A DNA stretch of 64,000 nucleotides from CAWKKW01 sp963850345 (GTDB taxonomy: Bacteria; Acidobacteriota; Terriglobia; Terriglobales; Acidobacteriaceae). This document shows, in pieces, positions 47,343-55,140 of this stretch (position 1 is its first letter; every line of letters starts with the position of its first letter). The notes beneath the pieces are model-generated. The model was not told the origin of the DNA and did not search any database. It saw only the letters and a list, made by a program, of their open reading frames with translations. The stretch spans positions 620,001 through 684,000 of the forward strand of contig CAWKKW010000002.1 in assembly GCA_963850345.1 (NCBI GenBank), in the 5' to 3' direction. The translations under genes were made by a program, and so were the position numbers.

Positions 47343-48356
47343 TTAAGCCGATTTGCGCGGATCGTTCTTTACGGTACGAAGAGGGGGCACGCCCGCCTCC
47401 TTAATTTTGTAGAGCAATGCGCGATAGCTGATGTCGAGCGACCGGGCCGTCTTCCTGCGATTCCACTTGTGCGCCTGCAACACGCTCAGAATGATCTTTC
47501 GTTCCAGGTGGCGCAGCGCTTTTTTGGTCTGAATTCGCAGGGGGGTGTTCAGATCGACATGCTCGTAGGCGAAGGGATTGTTCTCCACTCGTTCCCTAAG
47601 CGACGAGAGAATGTGCTCTTCCCCGCCTAAAACCACGTGACGTTTTGCGAGGTTCTCTAGTTCGCGGATGTTCCCCGGCCAGTGATATGCCTGCAGTACC
47701 TGTACTAGGGTTGGAGAAAGTGGCGTGACCGGCTTGCCAAACTGGTCGCTGTACAGACGAACGAAGTGCTCCATCAGAATCGGGATGTCCGACGATCGCT
47801 CGCGGAGCGCCGGCATCGCAATCTGAATCACATTGATGCGGTAGAACAGGTCGGCCCGGAACGCTCCACGCTCCATCTCGCTCGCCAAATTCCGGTTGGT
47901 GCCGCAGATCAGCCTAACGTTGACCTTCTTGTCCTCGATGCCGCCGAGGCGAACAAACTGGAAATCCTGTAACGCCTGCAGAAGCTTCGACTGGAGAGGC
48001 AGCTCCAATTCGCCGATCTCATCGAGGAAGATGGTTCCCTTGTGAGCCTGCTCGAATTTGCCTGGCTTGCTTCCGCTCGCCCCAGTGAAGGCGCCCGGCT
48101 CGTATCCGAAGAATTCGCTCTCGAAGAGCTGGCTGGGGATCGCCGGGCAATTCACCTTTACGAACTTGTGGTCGCGTCGCGCACTGAGAAGGTGCAGCAG
48201 TCTAGCCGCAATATCCTTCCCGGTTCCACTCTCCCCCGTTATGAGGACAGGAACCTCGGTGGCTGCAGCGCTTTGCACCTGCTGGCGAACTCGCTCAATA
48301 GCGGGCGAGTCCCCGATCAACATGTCTCGCGCATCGATAGCTTGCTCTTCGGGCAT
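47343..48356 (-). CDS. Sigma-54 enhancer-binding regulator without a receiver domain
   Basis: The ATG at 48356 has AGAGGAAG before it and gives 337 residues; the longer frame adds non-conserved sequence. The AAA+ domain starts near residue 13, with Walker A GESGTGK (41-47), the sigma-54 contact GAFTGA (88-93) and Walker B LDEIGE. A Fis-type helix-turn-helix ends the protein ('HKWNRRKTARSLDISYRALLYKIK'). There is no receiver, PAS or GAF domain, so it is probably constitutively active or controlled by partners or by its own expression. It is just upstream of the export genes and divergent from a second such regulator. Confidence 0.93.
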   Translation of the reverse strand: MPEEQAIDARDMLIGDSPAIERVRQQVQSAAATEVPVLITGESGTGKDIAARLLHLLSARRDHKFVKVNCPAIPSQLFESEFFGYEPGAFTGASGSKPGKFEQAHKGTIFLDEIGELELPLQSKLLQALQDFQFVRLGGIEDKKVNVRLICGTNRNLASEMERGAFRADLFYRINVIQIAMPALRERSSDIPILMEHFVRLYSDQFGKPVTPLSPTLVQVLQAYHWPGNIRELENLAKRHVVLGGEEHILSSLRERVENNPFAYEHVDLNTPLRIQTKKALRHLERKIILSVLQAHKWNRRKTARSLDISYRALLYKIKEAGVPPLRTVKNDPRKSA

Positions 48357-48677
48357 ACTTCCTCTGCCCGGAAGAAAGCACGTTGGAGGCCAATCCCTTA
48401 AAAAGCGTTCACCTTGTTTGCACACCTCCGGTAACCATCCAAGTGACCGGTCAAACCCGCAGATTTCGGTCAGAAACGAGTTCAAGGCCTAGTCTCTCTC
48501 CATTTCTGGGTATCCCCTCTGATGCCATGAGAAAAATAGCTGAAAATTGTTTGAGCCAGCAACCATCGTGGGTCGTAGAATCATCAGACCCCAGGTTAAG
48601 TGCATTTTTTTGCACATCAGTGACCGTCCTTTGTTCTTGTCACGGTTCCGTTTTCTGCGGCTAGATTGATCAGCTTA

Positions 48678-48697
48678 GGGAGTTGCCAGCAATTCCC
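48678..48697. promoter_or_regulatory. Candidate operator: 20-base dyad
   Basis: The arms GGGAGTTGC and GCAATTCCC are separated by CA and match at all but one position. Such dyads are typical binding sites of Fis-type helix-turn-helix dimers, so one of the flanking regulators is a possible ligand. Confidence 0.4.
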
Positions 48698-48813
48698 CCG
48701 GGTGAGAGTTTTTGCACATGATCGTTGCATCTAAAAGTGGCAGCACCAGAGGTTGACCACGCAGGGCAGTGTTAGGGCCTCGCAGAGGAGTACGACGATT
48801 GGTCAACATTGAA

Positions 48814-48839
48814 GAAATGGGAAAAACTTTTCCAATTTC
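48814..48839. promoter_or_regulatory. Candidate operator: 26-base near-perfect dyad
   Basis: The arms GAAATGGGAAAA (48814-48825) and TTTTCCAATTTC (48828-48839) are inverted copies with one mismatch and a 2-base spacer. The site lies about 240 bases before the response-regulator start, a distance suited to an upstream activator site. A T-run follows at 48846-48852. Confidence 0.45.
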
Positions 48840-49075
48840 GGCCGATTTTTTTCCTTTCTTGCTAAATCCTGTATTGTTTGAGGTATGTAGTCCTGTTGTC
48901 CTTTCTGTCTTTATCAACGCGTTCTCACGTTTCCTGCTCGCTCAAGTGAAGATCGGCCTCGTTCAGCCTCAACCGATTCAGGTTGGAGTCGGCGAGCCCA
49001 TTCACCACGATTCTCATCAGTTTCCCCCGTTGCTTTGTTTTGTACTCATACGGTTGCAAAAGCCAAGGACTCAAC

Positions 49076-50479
49076 ATGGACCCCAGACTTCGCGTTCTCG
49101 TGGCAGACGACGAACCAGCCGTCGCCCGTTATATAGCTAGTCTTTTAAATCCAACCAGGTTTCAGACCCGAATCGCTGCCACAGGCGCGGTGTGTCTGGA
49201 GATGGTAAGGGGTGGGAGTTTCCATCCAGATCTGGTTATTCTCGATGCCGACATGCCGGGCCTGGACGGGATCGAAACTGTACGGGCTCTGCGACAGCAC
49301 GCGAACGCACCCGTGGTCCTGCTTTGCCATCAACCGAACCCCTCCTTCGTGCTGGAAGCTTCCGAAGCCGGTGTGACCGAGTTCCTTCACAAGCCCATTT
49401 CCGCGAAAGATCTGGCCCGGGTCACTGAGACCCTCTGCCCAAACTCCACAAGGCCAAAGGTCTCCTCCACTGACAGCGTCCATATCGAAGAACTTGGGGA
49501 TGGCCACTTTTACCTTGCCGCTTCCCCCGCCATGCGACAGATCCTGCAGCAAGTGAAGACGATCGGCCGCACCGATGTACCGGTATTGCTGACCGGAGAG
49601 AGTGGCGTTGGAAAAGAAGTCCTCGCGCGTCTGATCCATGCACATTCCTCCCGCTCCGCCCGCCAGATGCTCAAGGTCAATTGCGCGGCATTGCCTGCCG
49701 ATCTGCTCGAGAGCGAACTCTTCGGATATGAGGCGGGGGCGTTTACCGGCGCGATGAAATCAAAGCCCGGCAAATTTGAGCAATGCGAGAAGGGCACCAT
49801 CTTGCTCGACGAGATCGGGGAAATGAGCCCCCAACTTCAGGCCAAGCTGCTGCACGTTCTCCAGGATGGGCAGTTCGCTCGCCTCGGTGCCCGCGCGGAT
49901 ACCCAGGTCGATGTGCGCATGCTCGCGGCGACCAACATCGACATTGAGAAGGCCATCGAGGAAAAGAAGTTCCGCGAAGACCTCTATTATCGGTTGAACA
50001 CCTTCGTCATTCACGTACCTCCTCTGCGCGAACGACGGCAGGAGATCCCTTACCTGCTGAGCGAGCTTTCCACCCGGTTTGGTGCAAGCTACAGGCTCGA
50101 GCCCGTCGAGTTCTCTCCCCGCTTGATTGCCGCCAGCCTAGAGTACTACTGGCCCGGAAACCTTCGCGAACTCGGCAACTTCGTGAAGCGCTATCTCATC
50201 ATGAGAGATGAGGCGGCAGCGGTAGTGGAACTTGAGTCCAAATCGACCAAGGCCAAGTTCAGCGTCGCCACCCATGCCCCGATTGCAGACGACACGACTG
50301 CGGAGCCAGGATTGAAATCGGCGGTCCGCTCCATGAAGGATCAGACCGAAATCAAGATCATTCGCGAAGTGCTCGATCAAACGAATTGGAACCGTCGGAT
50401 TGCAGCCGAAAGGCTGCAGATCAGCTATAAGGCTCTGCTCTACAAGATCCGGCAGTACAATCTGGAAGTTCCTGCATAA
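49076..50479 (+). CDS. NtrC-family response regulator, exopolysaccharide (PrsR-like)
   Basis: The ATG at 49076 has AAGGA before it and starts a receiver domain; the longer frame is not conserved. The 467-residue protein has D57 as the likely phosphorylation site ('VILDADMPG') and K106 ('FLHKPIS'). The AAA+ domain has Walker A GESGVGK (174-180) and GAFTGA (221-226), and a Fis-type helix-turn-helix ends it ('NWNRRIAAERLQISYKALLYK'). It should drive sigma-54 promoters after phosphorylation. It resembles PEP-CTERM-box response regulators (PrsR). No partner histidine kinase is in the locus. Its stop overlaps the next ATG by one base. Confidence 0.94.
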   Translation: MDPRLRVLVADDEPAVARYIASLLNPTRFQTRIAATGAVCLEMVRGGSFHPDLVILDADMPGLDGIETVRALRQHANAPVVLLCHQPNPSFVLEASEAGVTEFLHKPISAKDLARVTETLCPNSTRPKVSSTDSVHIEELGDGHFYLAASPAMRQILQQVKTIGRTDVPVLLTGESGVGKEVLARLIHAHSSRSARQMLKVNCAALPADLLESELFGYEAGAFTGAMKSKPGKFEQCEKGTILLDEIGEMSPQLQAKLLHVLQDGQFARLGARADTQVDVRMLAATNIDIEKAIEEKKFREDLYYRLNTFVIHVPPLRERRQEIPYLLSELSTRFGASYRLEPVEFSPRLIAASLEYYWPGNLRELGNFVKRYLIMRDEAAAVVELESKSTKAKFSVATHAPIADDTTAEPGLKSAVRSMKDQTEIKIIREVLDQTNWNRRIAAERLQISYKALLYKIRQYNLEVPA

Positions 50480-50958
50480 TGTCTCAGTTGTTGCTACAGT
50501 TGCTGGGTTCCACTGGCCACTTTGTAGAGATCAAGCCATTCACGGGATCTCCCCGGCGCGGTCGCCTTCGCCCCTTTGACAGCCAATCCCTCCATAATGA
50601 TCACTCTGGCCTCGCATCCCCCAACCTGCCCGAACTGACCTTCGATCCTGGAGATGGGTCCGCGTCCGCCCCCCTCGACTGGAGCCAGGTCAAAACGGTA
50701 GAGTTCCTCAACAATCCAGATCAGGACTCCATCCCCGAGATGCGATTCTTCGACTCCACTGAGGTGGCGCCGTTTCTGTGGATTCGCCTCACTCTGACCA
50801 ACGGTGAGGCTCTCGAGGGCAAAGTAGAAAACTCGCTCGCCCTCCTTTGGAATGAAGCGCTTGTGCTGTATCCTCTCGAGGAATTTGCGAACCGCCGATG
50901 TATTTGCGTGCCGAGAGGCGCGATTGCCGACCTCCAGGTGGTCACGCTCCGGCAATGA
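50479..50958 (+). CDS. Conserved small protein coupled to the response regulator
   Basis: The 159-residue product has no signal or membrane segment. Its last part ('RLTLTNGEALEGKVEN', 'LALLWNEALVLYPLE', 'RRCICVPRGAIADLQVV') is an all-beta pattern like small PilZ-adjacent or DUF6982-like domains found with acidobacterial regulators. I cannot name a function. The start codon overlaps the regulator's stop (TAATG), so it is made in step with it and may modulate it or the polymer machinery. The next gene starts 197 bases later, after a structured spacer. Confidence 0.75.
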   Translation: MSQLLLQLLGSTGHFVEIKPFTGSPRRGRLRPFDSQSLHNDHSGLASPNLPELTFDPGDGSASAPLDWSQVKTVEFLNNPDQDSIPEMRFFDSTEVAPFLWIRLTLTNGEALEGKVENSLALLWNEALVLYPLEEFANRRCICVPRGAIADLQVVTLRQ

Positions 50959-50972
50959 GCAATTGACCAGCA

Positions 50973-51057
50973 TGTGTCAGCTAGATGAATTGAGCTAATT
51001 TCCTTCCGGCACTCTGCAATTCATTGCGCACATTCCTGGTGCAAGCTGGCTGACACA
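50973..51057 (+). ncRNA. Candidate structured leader with nested inverted repeats
   Basis: Two perfect inverted repeats are nested. The outer pair is TGTGTCAGC (50973-50981) with GCTGACACA (51049-51057); the inner pair is ATGAATTG (50985-50992) with CAATTCAT (51017-51024). A short GCAC/GTGC hairpin fits in 51025-51048, so the RNA could form a three-way junction. It lies in the leader of the deacetylase gene. It could be a cis-regulatory RNA or a DNA-level operator. No known riboswitch consensus was recognised. Confidence 0.35.
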
Positions 51058-51155
51058 CGGCGCTTAATGCCTCTAGCGCAGATTTTCAGCCTTCGCCTTT
51101 GGACCTCCACTTGCTTCTGCTCACATCGAGAAGTAATTTGAGGCGGCCTTTTCCT

Positions 51156-52325
51156 ATGTTGACGCAAAATCAAGCCCGGCTCGGCTCGGTGTTCTTTCCC
51201 ATCGCCGTTCTGGCTCTTCATTCCTGGGTGCTCTGGTTTCATCCCATTCCAAGGGCGGCGGGTGTTCTCTCGTTCGCACTCCTGTGCCTCATCCTGAGTT
51301 TTGCTATCAGTCGGTTCCAGGCACGGTCGGCAAAGACCACCTCCAGCGTTCAAAACGTGAATCAGGTCTCGTCGTCGCTCTACGTCGTCAATCAACTTAA
51401 GCAGCAGGCAGCGGACCGCCCGGATGGGCCACTGACCAACGCCTTCAGCATCGACCTTGAAGACTATTTTCATACTGAAGTGGCTGCTCAGGCGGTGAAC
51501 TATGCTGACTGGGACCATATGCCCTCACGCATCCGCTCCTCCGTCTCGAGGCTCCTGGATGTGCTGGACGAGCACAACACCCGCTCAACGGTCTTCGTCC
51601 TTGGCTGGATTGCGCGCAAGTATCCGGCCCTAGTGCGCCAGGTAGCCGACCGCGGTCACGAAATCGCCTGCCACAGTGACCGCCACCGCGCGGTCTTCCG
51701 CCTCGACCAGCAATCCTTCCACCAGGACACGCTGGCGGCCAAGCAGGCCATTGAAGACGCCATCGGCTCCTCAGTATATGGATACCGTGCTCCCAGCTTC
51801 TCGATTACTCCGGGAACGGAATGGGCGTTTGAAGTCCTGCAAGAGTTAGGGTTCAGCTACGACTCGAGCGTCAATCCTGTCCGGCACTCGTTTTACGGCA
51901 ACCCCACCGCTCCGCGCTTTCCTTACTTCGTCGGCGATGGCGCGCTACTCGAGATTCCCATCGCAACCTGGCGAATGGCCGGCAACAATCTGCCTGTAGG
52001 CGGCGGCGCTTACCTGCGAATTCTGCCGTATCAATACGTTCGCTCGGGTCTGGCCTGGATCAATCACGTGGAGAAGAAGCCCTTCACGCTGTACATGCAT
52101 CCCTGGGAAATTGACGGCTACCAGCCAATACTGCGGCTCGATTGGAAGTCACGGGCTCGCCAGACCTGGGGCATCAACACCATGGAAGCACGCATGGCGC
52201 GGCTGCTTACCTCTTTCCGCTTCGCTCCAATGCAGGAGGTGTATGCCAACCTCCTCTCTCCGCAGGTACAAGCGGTCTCGGAAGATCAGAAGTCCACGCG
52301 ACTGGTTCCAGAAATGGCAAGCTAA
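51156..52325 (+). CDS. Polysaccharide deacetylase, exosortase-locus type, with N-terminal membrane segment
   Basis: The ATG at 51156 gives 389 residues. Two hydrophobic helices (about 12-28 and 34-50) anchor it in the inner membrane, which is unusual because related XrtA-locus deacetylases (TIGR03006, with DUF3473) are mostly soluble. The NodB domain begins 'AFSIDLEDYFHTEV', with 'RGHEIACHSDRHR' for the metal His pair, 'YGYRAPSFSI' and 'LYMHPWEID' near the end. It would deacetylate the polymer or its lipid-linked precursor. The stop overlaps the next ATG by one base (TAATG). Confidence 0.9.
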   Translation: MLTQNQARLGSVFFPIAVLALHSWVLWFHPIPRAAGVLSFALLCLILSFAISRFQARSAKTTSSVQNVNQVSSSLYVVNQLKQQAADRPDGPLTNAFSIDLEDYFHTEVAAQAVNYADWDHMPSRIRSSVSRLLDVLDEHNTRSTVFVLGWIARKYPALVRQVADRGHEIACHSDRHRAVFRLDQQSFHQDTLAAKQAIEDAIGSSVYGYRAPSFSITPGTEWAFEVLQELGFSYDSSVNPVRHSFYGNPTAPRFPYFVGDGALLEIPIATWRMAGNNLPVGGGAYLRILPYQYVRSGLAWINHVEKKPFTLYMHPWEIDGYQPILRLDWKSRARQTWGINTMEARMARLLTSFRFAPMQEVYANLLSPQVQAVSEDQKSTRLVPEMAS

Positions 52326-53737
52326 TGGCGACCCTCATTGAACGGCCCACGTTGTCTGAAAATCTGAGCTCCTCGCTCGTCGGCAAGGTGATCTATCCGC
52401 TATGGGCAAAGCGCGATCACCCCGCCTACAGCCGTTATGCGGCCAGGTTTAGCCGCTCGCAGCACCTCTCGCCGGACGCTCTCGAGCGGCTGCAACTCAG
52501 CCTGCTGAAGCGGCAGCTTGAACATGCGTATGCCAATGTTCCCTTCTATCGCCAGAGAATGGATGCCGCTGGTCTGTTGCCCGCCGATGTTGGCAGCCTG
52601 AGCGATCTACAGAGACTGCCGGCTCTTAGCAAGCGCGAGATCCAGGATCACAAGGCCGAGATGCTGGCCGGCAATGTCCCCGAATCGATGAGGGTCAAGA
52701 ATCAGACGGGCGGTTCGACCGGAAGCCCGCTGCAATTCTGGGTGGACAAAGAACGCTTCGACTCTCGCCGCGCCAGTACCGACCGGCACAACGCCTGGGC
52801 GGGTTTGCATCCCGGAGACTGGTGTGCGCAGCTGTGGGGTTCGCGGCTCGATACTGGAGCTTCCACCCTGCCAAACATAACCTGGCGCCAGCGCTTCCTC
52901 TATCGAACTCTGACCCTGAATACATCGCTTGTCTCCGAAACAGACCTGAACGCCTATATCGAGTTGTTGCGCAAATATCGGCCGCGGCACCTGATCGCAT
53001 ATGCCCAATCGGCCGCCATGTTCGCGCAGCACTGCGTGAAGTTCGGTGTAACCGATATCCATTTCGATTCGGTGATTACTACGGCAGAGGTTCTACTGCC
53101 CGAACATCGTTCGCTGATTGAAAGCACCTTTAGCGCGCAGGTTTTCAACCGCTACGGCTGCCGCGAACTCTCTGTCATCGCCAGCGAGTGCGAGTACCAC
53201 ACGGGACTCCACGTCAATGCGGATGCGTTGTTCGTTGAAATCGAGATGCTGCCCGGAATGCCTCCCAACCTCGGCCGGGTGCTCGTCACAGATCTGCTCA
53301 ATCGCAGCATGCCGCTCATTCGATATGAGATCGGCGATCTGGCGAATTGGGAGATGTCAGGGCCGTGCCCTTGTGGGCGAAGCTTGCCTCGCCTCTCGAG
53401 CGTAGAGGGCAGGACGACGGATTTCCTCAAAATGCCCGATGGTCGAATGGTTTCCGGTCCTTCGCTCACGCTCGTAGTTGGTGACATGCGCGAGATTCGC
53501 CAAGCGCAGTTTGTGCAGCCCACTCCCACGCAGGTTCGGCTGAAGGTAGTTTCGGGCGAAGGCTATTCCTCCGAGACCGCACAGGAACTGAAGCGGCGCC
53601 TTCACTCCTACTTCCGGGACCAGGTAGAGCTGTCGATCGTGGTAGTCGACAACATTCCCAAGGAAGCCTCGGGAAAATACAGATTTGTTAAGACAGAATT
53701 TGAGCAAGCTGCGTCCGTTGTTTCGAGTGGAGCGTAA
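52325..53737 (+). CDS. CapK/phenylacetate-CoA-ligase-like adenylate-forming enzyme 1
   Basis: The ATG at 52325 follows the deacetylase stop and gives 470 residues. The family motifs are 'NQTGGSTGSPLQFW' (phosphate loop), 'FNRYGCRELSVIASEC' (adenine region), 'SMPLIRYEIGDLANW' (ribose-binding Asp) and 'CPCGRSLPRL' (Cys-rich), with 'GKYRFVKTE' near the end as the usual catalytic Lys region. PaaK-like enzymes activate an acid as an adenylate. Relatives in capsule and exosortase-linked loci are annotated CapK, with unknown substrate. It may activate an acyl group added to the polymer. Confidence 0.88.
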   Translation: MATLIERPTLSENLSSSLVGKVIYPLWAKRDHPAYSRYAARFSRSQHLSPDALERLQLSLLKRQLEHAYANVPFYRQRMDAAGLLPADVGSLSDLQRLPALSKREIQDHKAEMLAGNVPESMRVKNQTGGSTGSPLQFWVDKERFDSRRASTDRHNAWAGLHPGDWCAQLWGSRLDTGASTLPNITWRQRFLYRTLTLNTSLVSETDLNAYIELLRKYRPRHLIAYAQSAAMFAQHCVKFGVTDIHFDSVITTAEVLLPEHRSLIESTFSAQVFNRYGCRELSVIASECEYHTGLHVNADALFVEIEMLPGMPPNLGRVLVTDLLNRSMPLIRYEIGDLANWEMSGPCPCGRSLPRLSSVEGRTTDFLKMPDGRMVSGPSLTLVVGDMREIRQAQFVQPTPTQVRLKVVSGEGYSSETAQELKRRLHSYFRDQVELSIVVVDNIPKEASGKYRFVKTEFEQAASVVSSGA

Positions 53738-53745
53738 ATAGAGTT

Positions 53746-55122
53746 ATGGCATGGATTCACAACAACGTATTTCTGCCCCTGCTTGAACCAGAACGCCACA
53801 AGGGCCTGGGAGAGCGGCTTCGTTCACTCGCCCGGTTTGAAGCAGCCTCAGAACAAAAGCAGCGCGCCATGCAGGCAGACAGTGTCCGTAAGCTGCTGGA
53901 GCACGCCTACCGGACCACACCTTATTACCGCACGCTGTTTGATCAGCAGGGCATTCACCCCTCCGAATGGAAGGAAGGCGAGCCGATTGCGGTCCCAGTG
54001 CTGACCCGCGACTTGCTGCGTACCTATGAAGACGACCTGCGTTCGCGCCGGTTCAGCGCCGATGCTCTCCGCGCTGCGGCCACCGGCGGGACCACCAGTA
54101 CACCCGTCCGTTTGTGGCGCGACGTCGAAGCGTTGCGCAAAAAGACTGCGCTGCAGTTTCATTTGAATCGCTGGGCGGGCTTTGACCAGGGCGACTCGAT
54201 CCTGATGATCTGGGGAGCTGATCGCGATCTGGAATTGAACCCAAGCTGGAAATGGAAGCTCTACGAGAACTTCCTGATGCGGCGCATTCCCGCGGCAGCA
54301 GGAGAAGTCAACGACTCGATCTTCCAGCGCTTCCTTGATCGACTGAACCAGCATCGTCCCAAGGTCCTCTACGGCTATGGGCTGACGCTCTCGCGCTTCG
54401 CTGATTTCGTGCGCGCCACGAGTAAAAATTGGCATCGGCCCTCGGTCATCATCATCACCGCTGAGGCCATCACTCAAAGCGAACGCGATTCCATCGAAAA
54501 CACCTTTGGCTGTAAGGCCACCGAACAGTACGGCAGCCGCGACGTGGGTATGGTCGCCAGCGAATGTGCGATGCACAATGGCATGCACTTTCATCCCGCC
54601 GCCTGTCACGTGGAATTTGCTTACGCGGGGATGACACCCGATGGCCCAATGCATCACCTGCTGGTCACAGATCTGTTGAACTACGGGATGCCGCTGATTC
54701 GTTATGACACCGGCGACTGCGTGATCGTCGACGATATGCGGTGCGGTTGCGGCCGTTGGTTCCCCAAGGTAAAGAAGGTGCTCGGCCGTGCGATGGACAA
54801 CTTCGTGCTCCCTGACGGGCGCGAGGTTCCCGGGATCACTCTGGCCACCCGCATGGTGGATATGAAGACGGCGCTTCACCATGTTACGCAGGTTCAGTTT
54901 ATTCAGAAGGCTGTCGATCACCTCCTGGTCCGCTATGCCGCCGAAGGAAGCGAATCAGATATTCAGATGGAATTAGGGCGCCTGAGCGAGGTGATTCGCG
55001 ACGTCCTCAGCAACTCCCCGCGCCTGACCTTCGCACGCGTTCCTGAGATCGCTCGAGAGCAATCGGGCAAGCTGCGCCTCTGCATCTCGGAAGTCAAGCG
55101 TCAGGGCTTGTCTCCGAACTGA
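53746..55122 (+). CDS. CapK/phenylacetate-CoA-ligase-like adenylate-forming enzyme 2
   Basis: This 458-residue paralogue lies 8 bases after the first. It has 'AAATGGTTSTPVRLW' for the phosphate loop, 'TEQYGSRDVGMVASEC' for the adenine region, 'GMPLIRYDTGDCVIV' for the ribose-binding Asp, 'RCGCGRWFPK' and a late 'EQSGKLRLCISE' with the likely catalytic Lys. The substrate is unknown. Tandem divergent copies suggest two acyl groups or a two-part complex. It is the last gene of the plus-strand operon that starts with the response regulator, and a hairpin follows its stop. Confidence 0.88.
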   Translation: MAWIHNNVFLPLLEPERHKGLGERLRSLARFEAASEQKQRAMQADSVRKLLEHAYRTTPYYRTLFDQQGIHPSEWKEGEPIAVPVLTRDLLRTYEDDLRSRRFSADALRAAATGGTTSTPVRLWRDVEALRKKTALQFHLNRWAGFDQGDSILMIWGADRDLELNPSWKWKLYENFLMRRIPAAAGEVNDSIFQRFLDRLNQHRPKVLYGYGLTLSRFADFVRATSKNWHRPSVIIITAEAITQSERDSIENTFGCKATEQYGSRDVGMVASECAMHNGMHFHPAACHVEFAYAGMTPDGPMHHLLVTDLLNYGMPLIRYDTGDCVIVDDMRCGCGRWFPKVKKVLGRAMDNFVLPDGREVPGITLATRMVDMKTALHHVTQVQFIQKAVDHLLVRYAAEGSESDIQMELGRLSEVIRDVLSNSPRLTFARVPEIAREQSGKLRLCISEVKRQGLSPN

Positions 55123-55140
55123 GCGTCTTGATTCCGAGAG

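Larger units (their letters stand above)
48357..49075. promoter_or_regulatory. 719-base divergent regulatory region between the two enhancer-binding regulators
   Basis: This region separates two divergently transcribed sigma-54 activator genes and is long for this compact genome. It holds two clear dyads (annotated separately) and three direct copies of TTTGCACA at 48417-48424, 48609-48616 and 48711-48718. The second copy lies in the palindrome GTGCA-N6-TGCAC at 48600-48615. I searched both strands by eye for GG-N10-GC sigma-54 promoters and found no convincing site. No coding frame is supported. Confidence 0.55.

Noticed and set aside
48357..49075. Canonical sigma-54 promoter for the two regulator genes
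   Set aside because: Scanning both strands by eye found no TGGCAC-N5-TTGC site with the required GG-N10-GC spacing; the closest matches fail at conserved bases.
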